64,000 nucleotides of DNA from Pseudidiomarina aestuarii (GCA_003030745.1 PYVG01000003.1:5751-69750); one strand, 5' to 3'. Positions 21,065 to 30,058 are shown, numbered from the stretch's first letter. The notes: generated by a model not told the origin, from the letters alone. A program made the numbers and translations.

Positions 21065-21372
21065 GGTACTAGCACCTCCTGTTCGCCTTCAGGACGCACC
21101 ATGTCGAGGCGCTGCTCTGCAATGCGTTCAACGCGGCTGTGCTCGGTCAACGCCGTCTCTTCAATTTGTAAGTGACGCCATTCGATATCCAGTTGGTCAC
21201 GCGCCGACAACAGATCATCGCGTTCAATGGTGAGCTGGCGATGCGCATGCGACACGTAGATCACTGCTAATGCTGAGACGATGACCAATAGAAACAGCAA
21301 AACCAGCACAAATTGCTGGCGAAGATCGTCCACTAATACGCTGATAAGGCCAGGTACGCGACTAGTCGTCAT
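21055..21372 (-). CDS. ftsL: Cell division protein FtsL
   Basis: 105-residue bitopic protein: a short cytoplasmic tail, one transmembrane helix (about 19-40) and a periplasmic coiled coil (about 45-85) that pairs with FtsB and activates FtsWI. Sequence conservation in this family is low; the call rests on topology, length and the place between rsmH and ftsI. It overlaps both neighbours by about 10 nt. Confidence 0.93.
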   Translation of the reverse strand: MTTSRVPGLISVLVDDLRQQFVLVLLFLLVIVSALAVIYVSHAHRQLTIERDDLLSARDQLDIEWRHLQIEETALTEHSRVERIAEQRLDMVRPEGEQEVLVPWQ

Positions 21373-22309
21373 AAGCTAACCTCGCCGCGATACGCAGAAC
21401 CGAACTACGGGCTCTTGGATTGGCACTAATTTCTGCAGCGCTGGGCTTGATTGCTTTGCCCACCAACCGCAGTGTCCGACCGCGATCAAACTCATCGTCA
21501 CGCACGGGTAAGCCAGCGGGGATTGGCCGCCCCTGACTTTGCGCTCGCATAAAACGTTTGCTGAGGCGATCTTCGAGTGAGTGAAAGCTAATCACAGCTA
21601 ACCGACCGTCTTCTTTCAATGCTGGAATAGCCGCCGCTAAACCGGCTTCAATTTCTTTCAATTCACCATTCACATGAATGCGAATGGCTTGAAAACTGCG
21701 CGTTGCCGGATGCTTGTGCTTATCTTTAAATGGTACCGCTTGGTCGATTAGTTGAGCCAATTGCTTGGTGGTCGTGAACGGCTGTTCCTCGCGTTGCTTC
21801 ACAATGGCTTGAGCAATGCGCCAGGCAAAGCGTTCTTCGCCATATTCGCGTAACACAAAAGCGATTTCATCGGCAGTTGCAGTATTCACAAAATCAGCAG
21901 CGGTGGGGCCGGTGCTGGTATCCATGCGCATATCGAGTGGGCCTTCACGCATGAAGCTAAAACCGCGCTCAGCGTCATCAAGCTGTGGGGATGAGACGCC
22001 AAGATCGAATAAAATGCCGTCCAAGCGCCCCTGAAGCTGGTGCGTTTCGACAACGTCGGCAAGTTGTGAGAAAGGAGTGTGGATGATGGTAAAGCGTGGA
22101 TCGTCAACCAATTCCGCTGCGGCTGCTATCGCGGTGGGGTCGCGATCCAGTGCATAAAGGTGGCCTTGGTCATTTAATTGAGACAAAATCGCCCGTGAAT
22201 GCCCCCCTCTTCCGAAGGTAGCATCGAGATACAGTCCGTCTGGTCTGATCGCAAGAGCCTCAATCGACTCCTGTAACAGCACCGAGACATGTTGCGGCGC
22301 TTTTGTCAT
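21362..22309 (-). CDS. rsmH: 16S rRNA m4C1402 methyltransferase RsmH
   Basis: 315-residue SAM-dependent enzyme (MraW) that methylates N4 of C1402 in the decoding centre of 16S rRNA. The SAM loop [10 protein letters not shown] is at about 29-38, and the inserted helical domain spans roughly 110-220. The partner enzyme for the same nucleotide, RsmI, is also encoded in this window at 25628-26479. The start shares one base with the mraZ stop (TAATG). Confidence 0.97.
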   Translation of the reverse strand: MTKAPQHVSVLLQESIEALAIRPDGLYLDATFGRGGHSRAILSQLNDQGHLYALDRDPTAIAAAAELVDDPRFTIIHTPFSQLADVVETHQLQGRLDGILFDLGVSSPQLDDAERGFSFMREGPLDMRMDTSTGPTAADFVNTATADEIAFVLREYGEERFAWRIAQAIVKQREEQPFTTTKQLAQLIDQAVPFKDKHKHPATRSFQAIRIHVNGELKEIEAGLAAAIPALKEDGRLAVISFHSLEDRLSKRFMRAQSQGRPIPAGLPVRDDEFDRGRTLRLVGKAIKPSAAEISANPRARSSVLRIAARLAYDD

Positions 22310-22767
22310 TATAATGAGAAGTCTTGTAGTCGTTCACTGAGTGCCAAATCGTCTTGTTGTTCTGCGGCCATATCGGCTGCAACTTGAGTTTGCCATGCTG
22401 CGTCAGACCAGAGTTCGAACTTGTTCAATTGACCAACAATCATGATCTTTTTACTTAAGTCCGCGTGTTGGCGTAGCGTAGGCGCAATCAAAATGCGTCC
22501 CGCTTTGTCCATCTGGCAATCTTCAGCATGACCCAGCAATAACCGCTGGAGACGACGCTCTGCGGGGTTCATGCTAGATAAGGTGGTGAGCTTTTGTTCA
22601 ATCAGTTGCCACTCGGGCAACGGATACAGCAATAAACAAGGTTGCTTGATATCTATGGTGCAAACCATTTGGCCATCACAGTCTAATAGGAGGCTTTTAC
22701 GATACTTTGCCGGTATCGCAAGACGCCCCTTCTCATCTAGACTTAATGATGCTGCACCACGAAACAT
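22309..22767 (-). CDS. mraZ: Transcriptional regulator MraZ
   Basis: 152-residue protein with two SpoVT/AbrB-like domains that form a ring; in E. coli it binds TGGGN direct repeats and represses the dcw promoter. The start is the ATG at 22767 ([16 protein letters not shown] is the conserved N-terminus). Its likely operator lies only 9 bp upstream, so the gene should be autoregulated. It is the first gene of the dcw cluster. Confidence 0.97.
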   Translation of the reverse strand: MFRGAASLSLDEKGRLAIPAKYRKSLLLDCDGQMVCTIDIKQPCLLLYPLPEWQLIEQKLTTLSSMNPAERRLQRLLLGHAEDCQMDKAGRILIAPTLRQHADLSKKIMIVGQLNKFELWSDAAWQTQVAADMAAEQQDDLALSERLQDFSL

Positions 22768-22775
22768 GATAATTG

Positions 22776-22801
22776 ATCCACTTTTACCCACAAATCCCCA
22801 C
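22776..22801 (-). promoter_or_regulatory. MraZ operator, three GTGGRN direct repeats
   Basis: On the minus strand three boxes occur exactly 10 bp apart: GTGGGG (22796-22801), GTGGGT (22786-22791) and GTGGAT (22776-22781). This matches the TGGGN-N5 repeat architecture bound by MraZ rings in other bacteria. The boxes lie just after the predicted transcription start of the mra promoter. Confidence 0.85.
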
Positions 22802-22809
22802 AAGGTGAC

Positions 22810-22839
22810 AGTCTAGGTGTCGATCTTTCCTACTGTCAA
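22810..22839 (-). promoter_or_regulatory. mra promoter of the dcw cluster
   Basis: Minus strand TTGACA (22834-22839, perfect consensus), 18-bp spacer, TAGACT (22810-22815). Transcription would begin near 22803, next to the MraZ boxes, giving a leader of about 35 nt before mraZ. Confidence 0.8.
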
Positions 22840-22908
22840 GAAAAAAAGTGGTGTTTGCGACGTGTAGCGGCGCGCTTGGATTGGTGTTTCAGTGAGGCGC
22901 TTGAGCAC

Positions 22909-22937
22909 TTGACGAGAAGTTGTATCTACAGGATGAT
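22909..22937 (+). promoter_or_regulatory. Probable promoter of the GGDEF-EAL gene
   Basis: TTGACG (22909-22914), 17-bp spacer, GATGAT (22932-22937), about 50 bp before the start codon. It faces away from the mra promoter; the divergent gap is about 220 bp. Confidence 0.5.
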
Positions 22938-22990
22938 GCGTGAAAGGTCGCGTAAACTCATAACAAAGATAATAAGCAACGCCCTACACC

Positions 22991-25252
22991 ATGCGTAAAC
23001 CAATAAAGAGTAGTGTCGTGAGTCAAGCGGCTGCTGAACAACAAGATGGGAACACCAGCGAACGCTCCAAATGGCGTATCGTTCGTTATGCTGTGGTCTT
23101 GTTATTCATCACCTCGACGCTGCTGTATGCGGTCTACTTAGTGGTCGATAGTGAGCGCCAACAGCAGCTCGAGATTGAAAAACGCCGCGCCGTTGAGCAG
23201 CTTACTGCCATGCGTGGTCGGCTCGAACAACGCATTCTCGCTAATACCCTAGTACTTCGTGCACTGCGTCCAGAAATTCTTTGGCAAGACACCCCTGACC
23301 GATTGCGTCTGCAGCGCCTAATGGATGAATTTCTCTCCACTGGCCTAGATATTGAACATCTCGCGCTCGCTCCAGATCTGATCATTCGGTTTGTGTACCC
23401 CTTGGCGGGCAATCAATCCGCTCTCGGTTTTAATTACCGCACTTCGGCAGCGCAGTATGGCGATATCCTTCGTACCATTGCCGCGCAAGATATTACGATG
23501 GTTGGACCCATTCCATTGGTACAAGGTCGTGAAGCCTTTGTCGCGCGCATGCCGGTATTTGATGAAGAAGGCGAACTGTGGGGGGTGACCTCCTTGGTTA
23601 TCAACCCACAACATTTATTGGATGGCGTCGAGTTTAGTCAGCATCCCGAGTATGTGTTTGCGTTACGTCACAAAATGGAAGATGCCGATAACGTTGCCAC
23701 GGCATTCGCGGGGCCAAATCTGATTTTTAACAAAGATGCCATGATCACTGATGTTCGCATACCGCGAGGCATGTGGGAGTTGGCCGCATATCCACGCAAA
23801 GGCGCATGGGTTGATGCACCACAGTCGTTCTTCCTGCATTGGTCCATTGGTATTGCGCTAACCGCTTTTATTATCGCGTCATTTATGGTGCTGATGATTA
23901 CCCAACAACGGTTACGCCGAGCAATCAAGACGATTGCGTTTCAGGCACGTTTCGATCCGCTCACGGAATTGCCGAACCGAAATTACTTCCAACAGCAATT
24001 GGACCGCGTAATTCGTACCTCTATTCGGCATGAACAGCAGTTTGCGGTGCTCTTGCTCGACCTCGACCATTTGCGCGAGATCAATGACGCATTAGGCCAT
24101 GACATTGGCGATGAATTGTTGAAGAACGTCGCCAGTCGTATTCGGCAAAGTATTCGTGCCGATGATTTGTTGGCACGGATTGGTGGTGATGAATTCGCGA
24201 TTGCACTGCGTGCTCTGGAGGATGCTTCACAAGCCGAAGCGCGGGCCAAAGTGATCATGAGTGATTTGTTGAACACGCTCGACATTGAACACAATCATAT
24301 CAATATGACCGCCAGTGTCGGTATTGCGATGTTCCCAACCGACGCTACCGACGTGCAGACCTTGGTCAAGCATGCCGAACTTGCCATGTATGCAGCCAAA
24401 ACCACCGGTTCGCTGAGTGTTTACTTCTTTGATGAACAGTTACGGCAAACCACTGAGAAGCACATTGCTCTTCATCACCAGATCATCCGTGGCTTAGAGG
24501 AAGGTCAGTTCCGCGTTTACTACCAGCCGGTTATTGATACGGCGAGTCATAAGATGACACGTTGTGAAGCATTGATTCGGTGGGAGCATCCAGAGCGTGG
24601 CATGGTATCGCCAGCAGAGTTTATTCCGATTGCGGAAAAAACCGGTGCGATTATAGGTTTGGGTGAGTTTGTCATGCAGCAAGTGGTAAAAGATTGGAAG
24701 TACTTTGCTGATGACAATCTCGATGTGACGATTGCGATTAACCGCTCACCCCGTGAATTCAATGACCGCGAGGCAGCTGATCACTGGCTCGAAATTTTGA
24801 AACAAAGTGGCATGCCAGCGGACAAGCTGATGATGGAAATCACCGAGTCCATGTTGATGCGCAATAAGGAACGGCAGTTTATGAATTTGCGTAAACTGCG
24901 CGATGCGGGTGTACATCTGGCTATCGATGACTTCGGTACCGGTTATTCAAGCTTGAATTACCTACGCTCGTATCCCATTGATGTAATCAAGATTGATCGC
25001 AGCTTCTTGCAAGATGTGCCGTATCATGGCCAACAAACGGCTTTAGTTGAAGTATTGATCCGTATTGCCCATACGCTGAACATGCAAGTGATTGCAGAGG
25101 GTGTCGAGACCGAAGCCCAGGTGGATTTCTTACGTGCGCAAGAGTGTCACTATCAGCAGGGCTTCTTCTATGGCCAAGCGGTGCCGCGCGATGAGTTCTT
25201 GAAAATGGCGCACAGCTTCAACCAGACCAAAGGCAAGCTGAAGAAAAGTTAG
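22991..25252 (+). CDS. Membrane GGDEF-EAL cyclic-di-GMP regulator
   Basis: 753 residues. Two transmembrane segments (about 31-53 and 280-303) bracket a periplasmic CHASE-like sensor domain with the pattern GxNYR typical of that fold. The cytoplasmic GGDEF domain has an intact GGDEF (398-402) and an upstream RxxD inhibitory site (RADD). The EAL domain keeps EAL (526-528), the Asn and ITES metal sites, DDFGTGYSS, the KID lysine, EGVET and the QGFFYG Gln. By sequence both synthase and phosphodiesterase sites could be active. The ligand of the sensor is unknown. The gene ends 3 nt from the rnpB 3' end on the other strand. Confidence 0.93.
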   Translation: MRKPIKSSVVSQAAAEQQDGNTSERSKWRIVRYAVVLLFITSTLLYAVYLVVDSERQQQLEIEKRRAVEQLTAMRGRLEQRILANTLVLRALRPEILWQDTPDRLRLQRLMDEFLSTGLDIEHLALAPDLIIRFVYPLAGNQSALGFNYRTSAAQYGDILRTIAAQDITMVGPIPLVQGREAFVARMPVFDEEGELWGVTSLVINPQHLLDGVEFSQHPEYVFALRHKMEDADNVATAFAGPNLIFNKDAMITDVRIPRGMWELAAYPRKGAWVDAPQSFFLHWSIGIALTAFIIASFMVLMITQQRLRRAIKTIAFQARFDPLTELPNRNYFQQQLDRVIRTSIRHEQQFAVLLLDLDHLREINDALGHDIGDELLKNVASRIRQSIRADDLLARIGGDEFAIALRALEDASQAEARAKVIMSDLLNTLDIEHNHINMTASVGIAMFPTDATDVQTLVKHAELAMYAAKTTGSLSVYFFDEQLRQTTEKHIALHHQIIRGLEEGQFRVYYQPVIDTASHKMTRCEALIRWEHPERGMVSPAEFIPIAEKTGAIIGLGEFVMQQVVKDWKYFADDNLDVTIAINRSPREFNDREAADHWLEILKQSGMPADKLMMEITESMLMRNKERQFMNLRKLRDAGVHLAIDDFGTGYSSLNYLRSYPIDVIKIDRSFLQDVPYHGQQTALVEVLIRIAHTLNMQVIAEGVETEAQVDFLRAQECHYQQGFFYGQAVPRDEFLKMAHSFNQTKGKLKKS

Positions 25253-25255
25253 AAA

Positions 25256-25617
<362 letters not shown>

Positions 25618-25624
25618 GCGGCGG

Positions 25625-25653
25625 ATTCTACGCTTGATCGGCCTCTAAAGCCA
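25625..25653 (-). promoter_or_regulatory. rnpB promoter overlapping the rsmI stop codon
   Basis: Minus strand -10 TAGAAT (25625-25630) lies 7 bp before the predicted RNase P RNA 5' end. The -35 would be the weak TGGCTT (25648-25653) at 17-bp spacing. The first three bases of the -10 box are the TAG stop codon of rsmI. Confidence 0.6.
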
Positions 25654-26479
25654 GTTGATAGAGTGCGTTTTTGCGCACGCCGTGAATTTCGGCGGCGAGC
25701 GCCGCGGCCTTTTTCAGCGGTAGCTCTTTTCGCAGCAGTTGCAAGGTGACGAGTGCTTGTGGATTCAAGTCGTCGGCAGCAACAGGCTCGGCACCGCCCA
25801 GCATTAGCACCATTTCGCCACGTTGTTGATTGCTATCGGCTAACACTTGCTCTTCGACCGTGGCAATGGTGCCATGTAGGTAAGTCTCAAACTGCTTCGT
25901 GAGTTCGCGTGCCATCACCAAAGGACGTTCGTCACCAAACACAGAGCGCAGATCCGCCAACGTATGCGTGATGCGATGCGGCGATTCATAGAACACTAAG
26001 GTGCGGACTTCTGCCGCAAGCTCTTTTAATTTAGCCCGTCGCTGCTGTGGCTTGGCTGGCAAAAAGCCCTCGAAGGTGAAGCGATCGGTCGGTAGTCCTG
26101 CTGCAGACAGTGCGGTGGTGATAGCACAAGCTCCTGGCAGCGCGCTGACACGAATATTTGCTGCACGACACTGTTGCACCAAGACATAACCTGGATCACT
26201 GATGAGCGGCGTCCCAGCGTCACTGATGAGTGCCAATGACTCACCGGCTTGGAGTCGTTGAATTAATAACTGCGACTTGTTGCGCTCATTATGTTCATGC
26301 AATGCAATCATCTCTGCTTTGATACCGAAGTGCTGTAATAGCTGTCCGCTATGGCGAGTATCTTCGGCAGCGATAGCAGCAACATCTCGTAAGACTTGAA
26401 TTGCACGCTCGGTAATATCGCCCAAGTTACCAATGGGTGTGGGCATAATAAAGAGCGTCCCGTGAGTCGAAGTAGACAT
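25628..26479 (-). CDS. rsmI: 16S rRNA 2'-O-methyltransferase RsmI
   Basis: 283-residue SAM methyltransferase (YraL) that adds the 2'-O-methyl group on C1402 of 16S rRNA, completing m4Cm1402 with RsmH. The tetrapyrrole-methylase fold is shown by TPIGNLGDIT near the N-terminus, AEDTRHS, LISDAGTPLISDPG and the YESPHR motif. I chose the ATG at 26479 (MSTSTHGTLF); the upstream extension has no family similarity. It is divergent from lpoA. Confidence 0.95.
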   Translation of the reverse strand: MSTSTHGTLFIMPTPIGNLGDITERAIQVLRDVAAIAAEDTRHSGQLLQHFGIKAEMIALHEHNERNKSQLLIQRLQAGESLALISDAGTPLISDPGYVLVQQCRAANIRVSALPGACAITTALSAAGLPTDRFTFEGFLPAKPQQRRAKLKELAAEVRTLVFYESPHRITHTLADLRSVFGDERPLVMARELTKQFETYLHGTIATVEEQVLADSNQQRGEMVLMLGGAEPVAADDLNPQALVTLQLLRKELPLKKAAALAAEIHGVRKNALYQLALEADQA

Positions 26480-26509
26480 GTTAACCCCTAGTAAAGACGG
26501 CACTGCGCG

Positions 26510-26538
26510 TTGTGTCAGGTCACGCGTACGTTTATAGT
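26510..26538 (+). promoter_or_regulatory. lpoA promoter, overlapping a minus-strand -10
   Basis: Plus strand TTGTGT (26510-26515), 17-bp spacer, TATAGT (26533-26538). On the minus strand the same bases give TATAAA (26531-26536), a possible -10 for rsmI, though its -35 is poor. The plus-strand start would be near 26545, which excludes the in-frame ATG at 26539 as the lpoA start. Confidence 0.5.
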
Positions 26539-26574
26539 ATGGCCATTCAGGCAAGCGATAAGTTGGATGCTATT

Positions 26575-28434
26575 GTGCCAAATATTTACTCGGCAAAGAA
26601 GCTGTTGATTGTGATCACTGTGCTGACGCTCAGTGCCTGTGCATCTGGACCGCGGCAAGTAGATTCCTCGCGGAAGCCAGCACAACCTGCTGTCACCGAC
26701 GTTGCGCCACAAGTTGGCATTAGTGATCAACGCAGTAGTCGCGAATGGTTAGAGCTGGCTCAGCAAAGCGAAGGTGACCAACGCAACGAGGCGCTGCTCA
26801 ACGCGGCAGCTCAGTTCCAGCGCGCTGGTCAATGGCAGCATGCGGCAGCTGTATTAGCGCAGTCGCAAAATCACATTCCGAATAGTGAATTGACGCAAGC
26901 ACACCTGCATTTGCGGCAGTACTTATTGGCGCAGCAAGCCGCGCATGAAAGTGAATGGCAGCAAGTGGATCTGTTTCTCCGCCCCTTGCTCACTCCAAGA
27001 GTAAGTACCCACTTCGGTGATGAAGCACTGCAACTCGCTATTCGGAGTCAGCTCGCACAAGATCGTTGGGACCAAGCTTCTGTCTATCAATTGCAACGGT
27101 TAGACCGTGGCGATATCGCTGCCGATGACATTGACGCAGTATGGTCATTGCTCCAGCATGTGCGCGAACCCGAAACGCTCGACATTGTCGAGCCGACCCA
27201 ATTGACTCGCGGTTGGCAACAGTTGTTAGTGACTTTGCATCAGGCGGCAGCTGATCCCAACGCTGGTCAGTCACTCTGGCAACGTTGGTTAGCGCAATTT
27301 GAACAACACCCAGCCACCAGCTTGGCGGAAGGATTGCTTGAAGAAGCGGATGAGCGAGCGCCCCAGAAGGCACTGGTGTTGCTACCTTTAACGGGTCAAT
27401 TTGCCGAGCAGGGACAGGCAGTTCGCGACGGCATGATCATGGCACTCGCGCAACGACCCGAACTTGCTGTCACTATTGTCGATACACAGAGTCTCGATTT
27501 CGCGACCATTCCTGAGCTGCTGCAACAAGAACAAGCCGATGTATTGATAGGACCTCTGCTGAAGGACAACATTGCACGGGTGGATGCCAGCGCATTGCCG
27601 GCGCAATTACAATGGCTGACGCTCAATGAGCCGACCGGCAATTTGACGGTGTCTCTGGATCGGCAGCGGTTTTACGCGTTAGATACGGAAACCGAGGTGC
27701 GTCAAGCCGCACAACACATTCATGCCTTGGGTCATCGATCGCCATTGGTGTTATTTCCGCAATCCAGTCGTGGTGAATCTCTCAGCCAAGTATTTAGTGA
27801 CACCTGGACGCAGTTACAGGACAGCGGCAGCTTAAGCTTCGGCACCTATCAAACACCTGATGACATGAAAGCAACGGTGCAAAGTCAGCTCGGGGTGACT
27901 CAGAGCGAAGCACGTATTTGGCAAGTTAAAATTGCTGCGGGCAAAATTATTGTCGATTCCCAAGCACGCAGCCGCGCCGATATCGATGCGATTTATTTAG
28001 TCGGTGGTGTTGAGCAAACGCGTTTGCTGAAGCCGTTTATTGACGTCAACATTGCGCCATTCATGCAACCCATTCCGGTGTATGCAAACTCTGGCAGTCA
28101 CACCTTACGCAATGACCTGAGCGAGAATGACCTGGATGCCGTTCATTTTACCGATGCGCCTTGGTTGCTCCCTGAACATCCGCGGCATCAACAGCTGGAG
28201 CAATTGATTGAGTTGCGCAAGCATTGGGGCCACAACTTGGCACGCCTCGCTGCCTTTGGTCATGACAGTGTTCTGTTGACCCAGCAAGGGTATTGGTTAG
28301 CGGCATTGCCGGGACTGACCGTTGATGGGTTGACTGGTGCATTGCGCTTAGATACGAATCGGGTGCTCCGTGAGTTGCAATGGGCGCGCTACGATGGTCA
28401 TCGTGTGGTTACCGATAACGAAGCTGCAAATTAG
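26575..28434 (+). CDS. lpoA: Penicillin-binding protein activator LpoA
   Basis: 619 residues from GTG at 26575. Outer-membrane lipoprotein that reaches through the periplasm to stimulate PBP1A. The start gives a model lipoprotein signal (MPNIYSAKKLL...) ending in the lipobox LSAC. The N-terminal half is helical, TPR-like; the C-terminal half is a periplasmic-binding-protein fold beginning ALVLLPLTGQFAEQG. An in-frame ATG at 26539 or GTG at 26512 would add a long polar leader and lie on or before the -10 box. Neighbours yraN, diaA and dolP match the E. coli order. Confidence 0.93.
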   Translation: MPNIYSAKKLLIVITVLTLSACASGPRQVDSSRKPAQPAVTDVAPQVGISDQRSSREWLELAQQSEGDQRNEALLNAAAQFQRAGQWQHAAAVLAQSQNHIPNSELTQAHLHLRQYLLAQQAAHESEWQQVDLFLRPLLTPRVSTHFGDEALQLAIRSQLAQDRWDQASVYQLQRLDRGDIAADDIDAVWSLLQHVREPETLDIVEPTQLTRGWQQLLVTLHQAAADPNAGQSLWQRWLAQFEQHPATSLAEGLLEEADERAPQKALVLLPLTGQFAEQGQAVRDGMIMALAQRPELAVTIVDTQSLDFATIPELLQQEQADVLIGPLLKDNIARVDASALPAQLQWLTLNEPTGNLTVSLDRQRFYALDTETEVRQAAQHIHALGHRSPLVLFPQSSRGESLSQVFSDTWTQLQDSGSLSFGTYQTPDDMKATVQSQLGVTQSEARIWQVKIAAGKIIVDSQARSRADIDAIYLVGGVEQTRLLKPFIDVNIAPFMQPIPVYANSGSHTLRNDLSENDLDAVHFTDAPWLLPEHPRHQQLEQLIELRKHWGHNLARLAAFGHDSVLLTQQGYWLAALPGLTVDGLTGALRLDTNRVLRELQWARYDGHRVVTDNEAAN

Positions 28435-28436
28435 TT

Positions 28437-28805
28437 TTGGTCGAGACCCAAACTCACGGCAAAAAAGGCTTCGGGAATCAAGGCGAGGCGCAAGCTATCT
28501 CACACTTGGAAGCGCATGATTTGCGTTTGGTCGCGCAAAATTATCGCTGTGATCACGGTGAAATCGACCTCATCATGCAGCACGAACAAACCTTAGTGTT
28601 TGTTGAAGTGAAACACCGCAGTGATGAAAATTTCGCAACGGTCGTGGAACAAATTAGTGCTGCACAATGTCGACGTATACGACGCGCAGCGCAGTATTTT
28701 TTAATGTCGCAGCAGCTCGATGAACACCGTGTGCAGATGCGCTTTGATGTTGTGGCTATTGTTGATAACCCAACCCAATTGCATTGGCTGGTTGACGCGT
28801 TCTAA
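28437..28805 (+). CDS. yraN: YraN family (UPF0102) nuclease-fold protein
   Basis: 122-residue member of the YraN family, which has an endonuclease-like core of unknown role. The family pattern is clear: GNQGEAQA near the start, EIDLIM, and FVEVKHR, which supply the acidic and Lys residues of a PD-(D/E)XK-like site. The start appears to be TTG at 28437, 2 nt after the lpoA stop; no better codon lies between it and the conserved region. Confidence 0.9.
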   Translation: MVETQTHGKKGFGNQGEAQAISHLEAHDLRLVAQNYRCDHGEIDLIMQHEQTLVFVEVKHRSDENFATVVEQISAAQCRRIRRAAQYFLMSQQLDEHRVQMRFDVVAIVDNPTQLHWLVDAF

Positions 28806-28846
28806 CCGTTGGCCGATATCCAGAAAAGCATAACAAGGACTCCATG

Positions 28847-29419
28847 ATGCAGGACTCTGTAAAAGGTATTTTTACCGAATGTATTCAAACGCAGATTGCC
28901 GCTGCTGATCAATTGCAGGAACCTTTACTACGAGCCGCAGAGTTACTTGTCGATACGCTGCTCAATGGACGGCGTATTTATTGCTGTGGTGAGAATATGG
29001 CTCACGCGAGTGCACGACATTTCGGCCACATGATGCTGACTGGCCTGAACTTTGAGCGTCCACCTTTTCCTGTGACCGCGTTGCATGCCGACTTTGGCGC
29101 GAAAGAACACGAAGCCATTTTTGCGCAGCAAATTCTTGCCGCTGGTCAAGCCGCTGATTTACTCATTGTATTGAGTTCTGGTGCACAAGCGCCGCGCGTC
29201 AGTAAAGCGATGGAGGCAGCTGTTGCACGCAACCTGTTTATCATCGCGATTACCAGTGATGCCGATACCGATGTTGCCGGTTTACTCGGTCCTGATGATG
29301 TGGAAATTCGCATCCCATCACGCAACACCGCGCGCGTCAGCGAACATATTTTGCAACTCGTGAATATGCTCTGCCATCTTGCTGAACAACATATATTCCC
29401 GCAGGAGTTAGACGAATGA
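28847..29419 (+). CDS. diaA: DnaA initiator-associating protein DiaA
   Basis: 190-residue SIS-domain protein. In E. coli the DiaA tetramer binds DnaA and promotes timely initiation at oriC. The SIS fold is shown by YCCGENMAHASARHFGHMM and the later LIVLSSGAQAPRV and NTARVSEHILQ. It also resembles phosphoheptose isomerase GmhA, but the position between yraN and dolP supports DiaA. AAGGA lies 7 nt before ATG 28847; ATG 28844 is the alternative. Confidence 0.9.
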   Translation: MQDSVKGIFTECIQTQIAAADQLQEPLLRAAELLVDTLLNGRRIYCCGENMAHASARHFGHMMLTGLNFERPPFPVTALHADFGAKEHEAIFAQQILAAGQAADLLIVLSSGAQAPRVSKAMEAAVARNLFIIAITSDADTDVAGLLGPDDVEIRIPSRNTARVSEHILQLVNMLCHLAEQHIFPQELDE

Positions 29420-29985
29420 ATATTTTGCAACGAACAACATTAGTTGCCGTATTGACCCTATCGTTGAGTGGCTGCGCAGCGGCGCTTGTTGGTGCAACTG
29501 CTGTGGGTATTGCATCCGCTAGTGATAGCCGCACGGTTGGCGCACAAGTTGACGATCAAGCCATTGAAGTCAAAGCCATTACCGCCTTAAAGCGTGAAGA
29601 CAAACTTGATGCCGCACGCATTCAAGTGGTCTCGTTCAACCGCTCAATTCTGTTGATGGGACAAGTGGCGAATCGTAATTTAAGCGACCTCGCGGCCAAC
29701 ACGGTCCGTTCCATTGATGGAGTGATTCGGGTTCACAATGAGATTCGAGTTGGCGACGTGATTGGTTTAAAAACCATATCCAATGACACCTGGATTACTA
29801 GTAGAGTTAAAGCTCAACTGCTTGCCAATAAAGAGGTGGAAGGCTCACGCGTCAAGGTTGTCACCGAAAATGGCGAAGTCTTTTTGATGGGTATCGTGAG
29901 TCGTGCTGAAGCACAAACCGCTATCGATATCGCACGCAATGTGAATGGCGTGACCCGCGTTATCGACGCCTTCGAAGTCCGCTAA
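29416..29985 (+). CDS. dolP: Outer-membrane lipoprotein DolP, two BON domains
   Basis: 189-residue lipoprotein (YraP). The signal peptide ends at the lipobox LSGC (about 16-19), followed by two BON domains (about 50-110 and 125-189). DolP binds anionic lipids, collects at division sites and supports outer-membrane integrity and BAM function; in E. coli it is under SigmaE. The start overlaps the diaA stop (ATGA). The first toxin-antitoxin operator begins only 7 nt after its stop. Confidence 0.93.
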   Translation: MNILQRTTLVAVLTLSLSGCAAALVGATAVGIASASDSRTVGAQVDDQAIEVKAITALKREDKLDAARIQVVSFNRSILLMGQVANRNLSDLAANTVRSIDGVIRVHNEIRVGDVIGLKTISNDTWITSRVKAQLLANKEVEGSRVKVVTENGEVFLMGIVSRAEAQTAIDIARNVNGVTRVIDAFEVR

Positions 29986-29992
29986 TCTTGCA

Positions 29993-30011
29993 TGGTGCCA
30001 ATTTGGCACCA
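29993..30011. promoter_or_regulatory. Toxin-antitoxin operator 1
   Basis: 19-bp palindrome TGGTGCCAATTTGGCACCA, perfect apart from its central base. It overlaps the presumed -35 region of the toxin-antitoxin promoter. It is the exact reverse complement of operator 2, 47 bp downstream. Confidence 0.85.
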
Positions 30012-30034
30012 TTTTATCCAATCTGTGCTATACT
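30003..30034 (+). promoter_or_regulatory. Toxin-antitoxin promoter
   Basis: An extended -10, TGC-TATACT (30026-30034), lies midway between the two operators. The best -35 is TTGGCA (30003-30008) inside operator 1, but its spacing is 20 bp, so the extended -10 probably matters more. Transcription would start near 30041, inside operator 2. Confidence 0.6.
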
Positions 30035-30039
30035 TTAAT

Positions 30040-30058
30040 TGGTGCCAAATTGGCACCA
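30040..30058. promoter_or_regulatory. Toxin-antitoxin operator 2
   Basis: 19-bp palindrome TGGTGCCAAATTGGCACCA covering the predicted transcription start. Paired with operator 1 it is well placed for a ribbon-helix-helix antitoxin, with or without bound toxin, to block RNA polymerase from both sides of the -10 box. Confidence 0.85.

Noticed and set aside
28847..29419. Phosphoheptose isomerase GmhA
   Set aside because: The SIS fold fits both, but the neighbours lpoA, yraN and dolP are those of DiaA.
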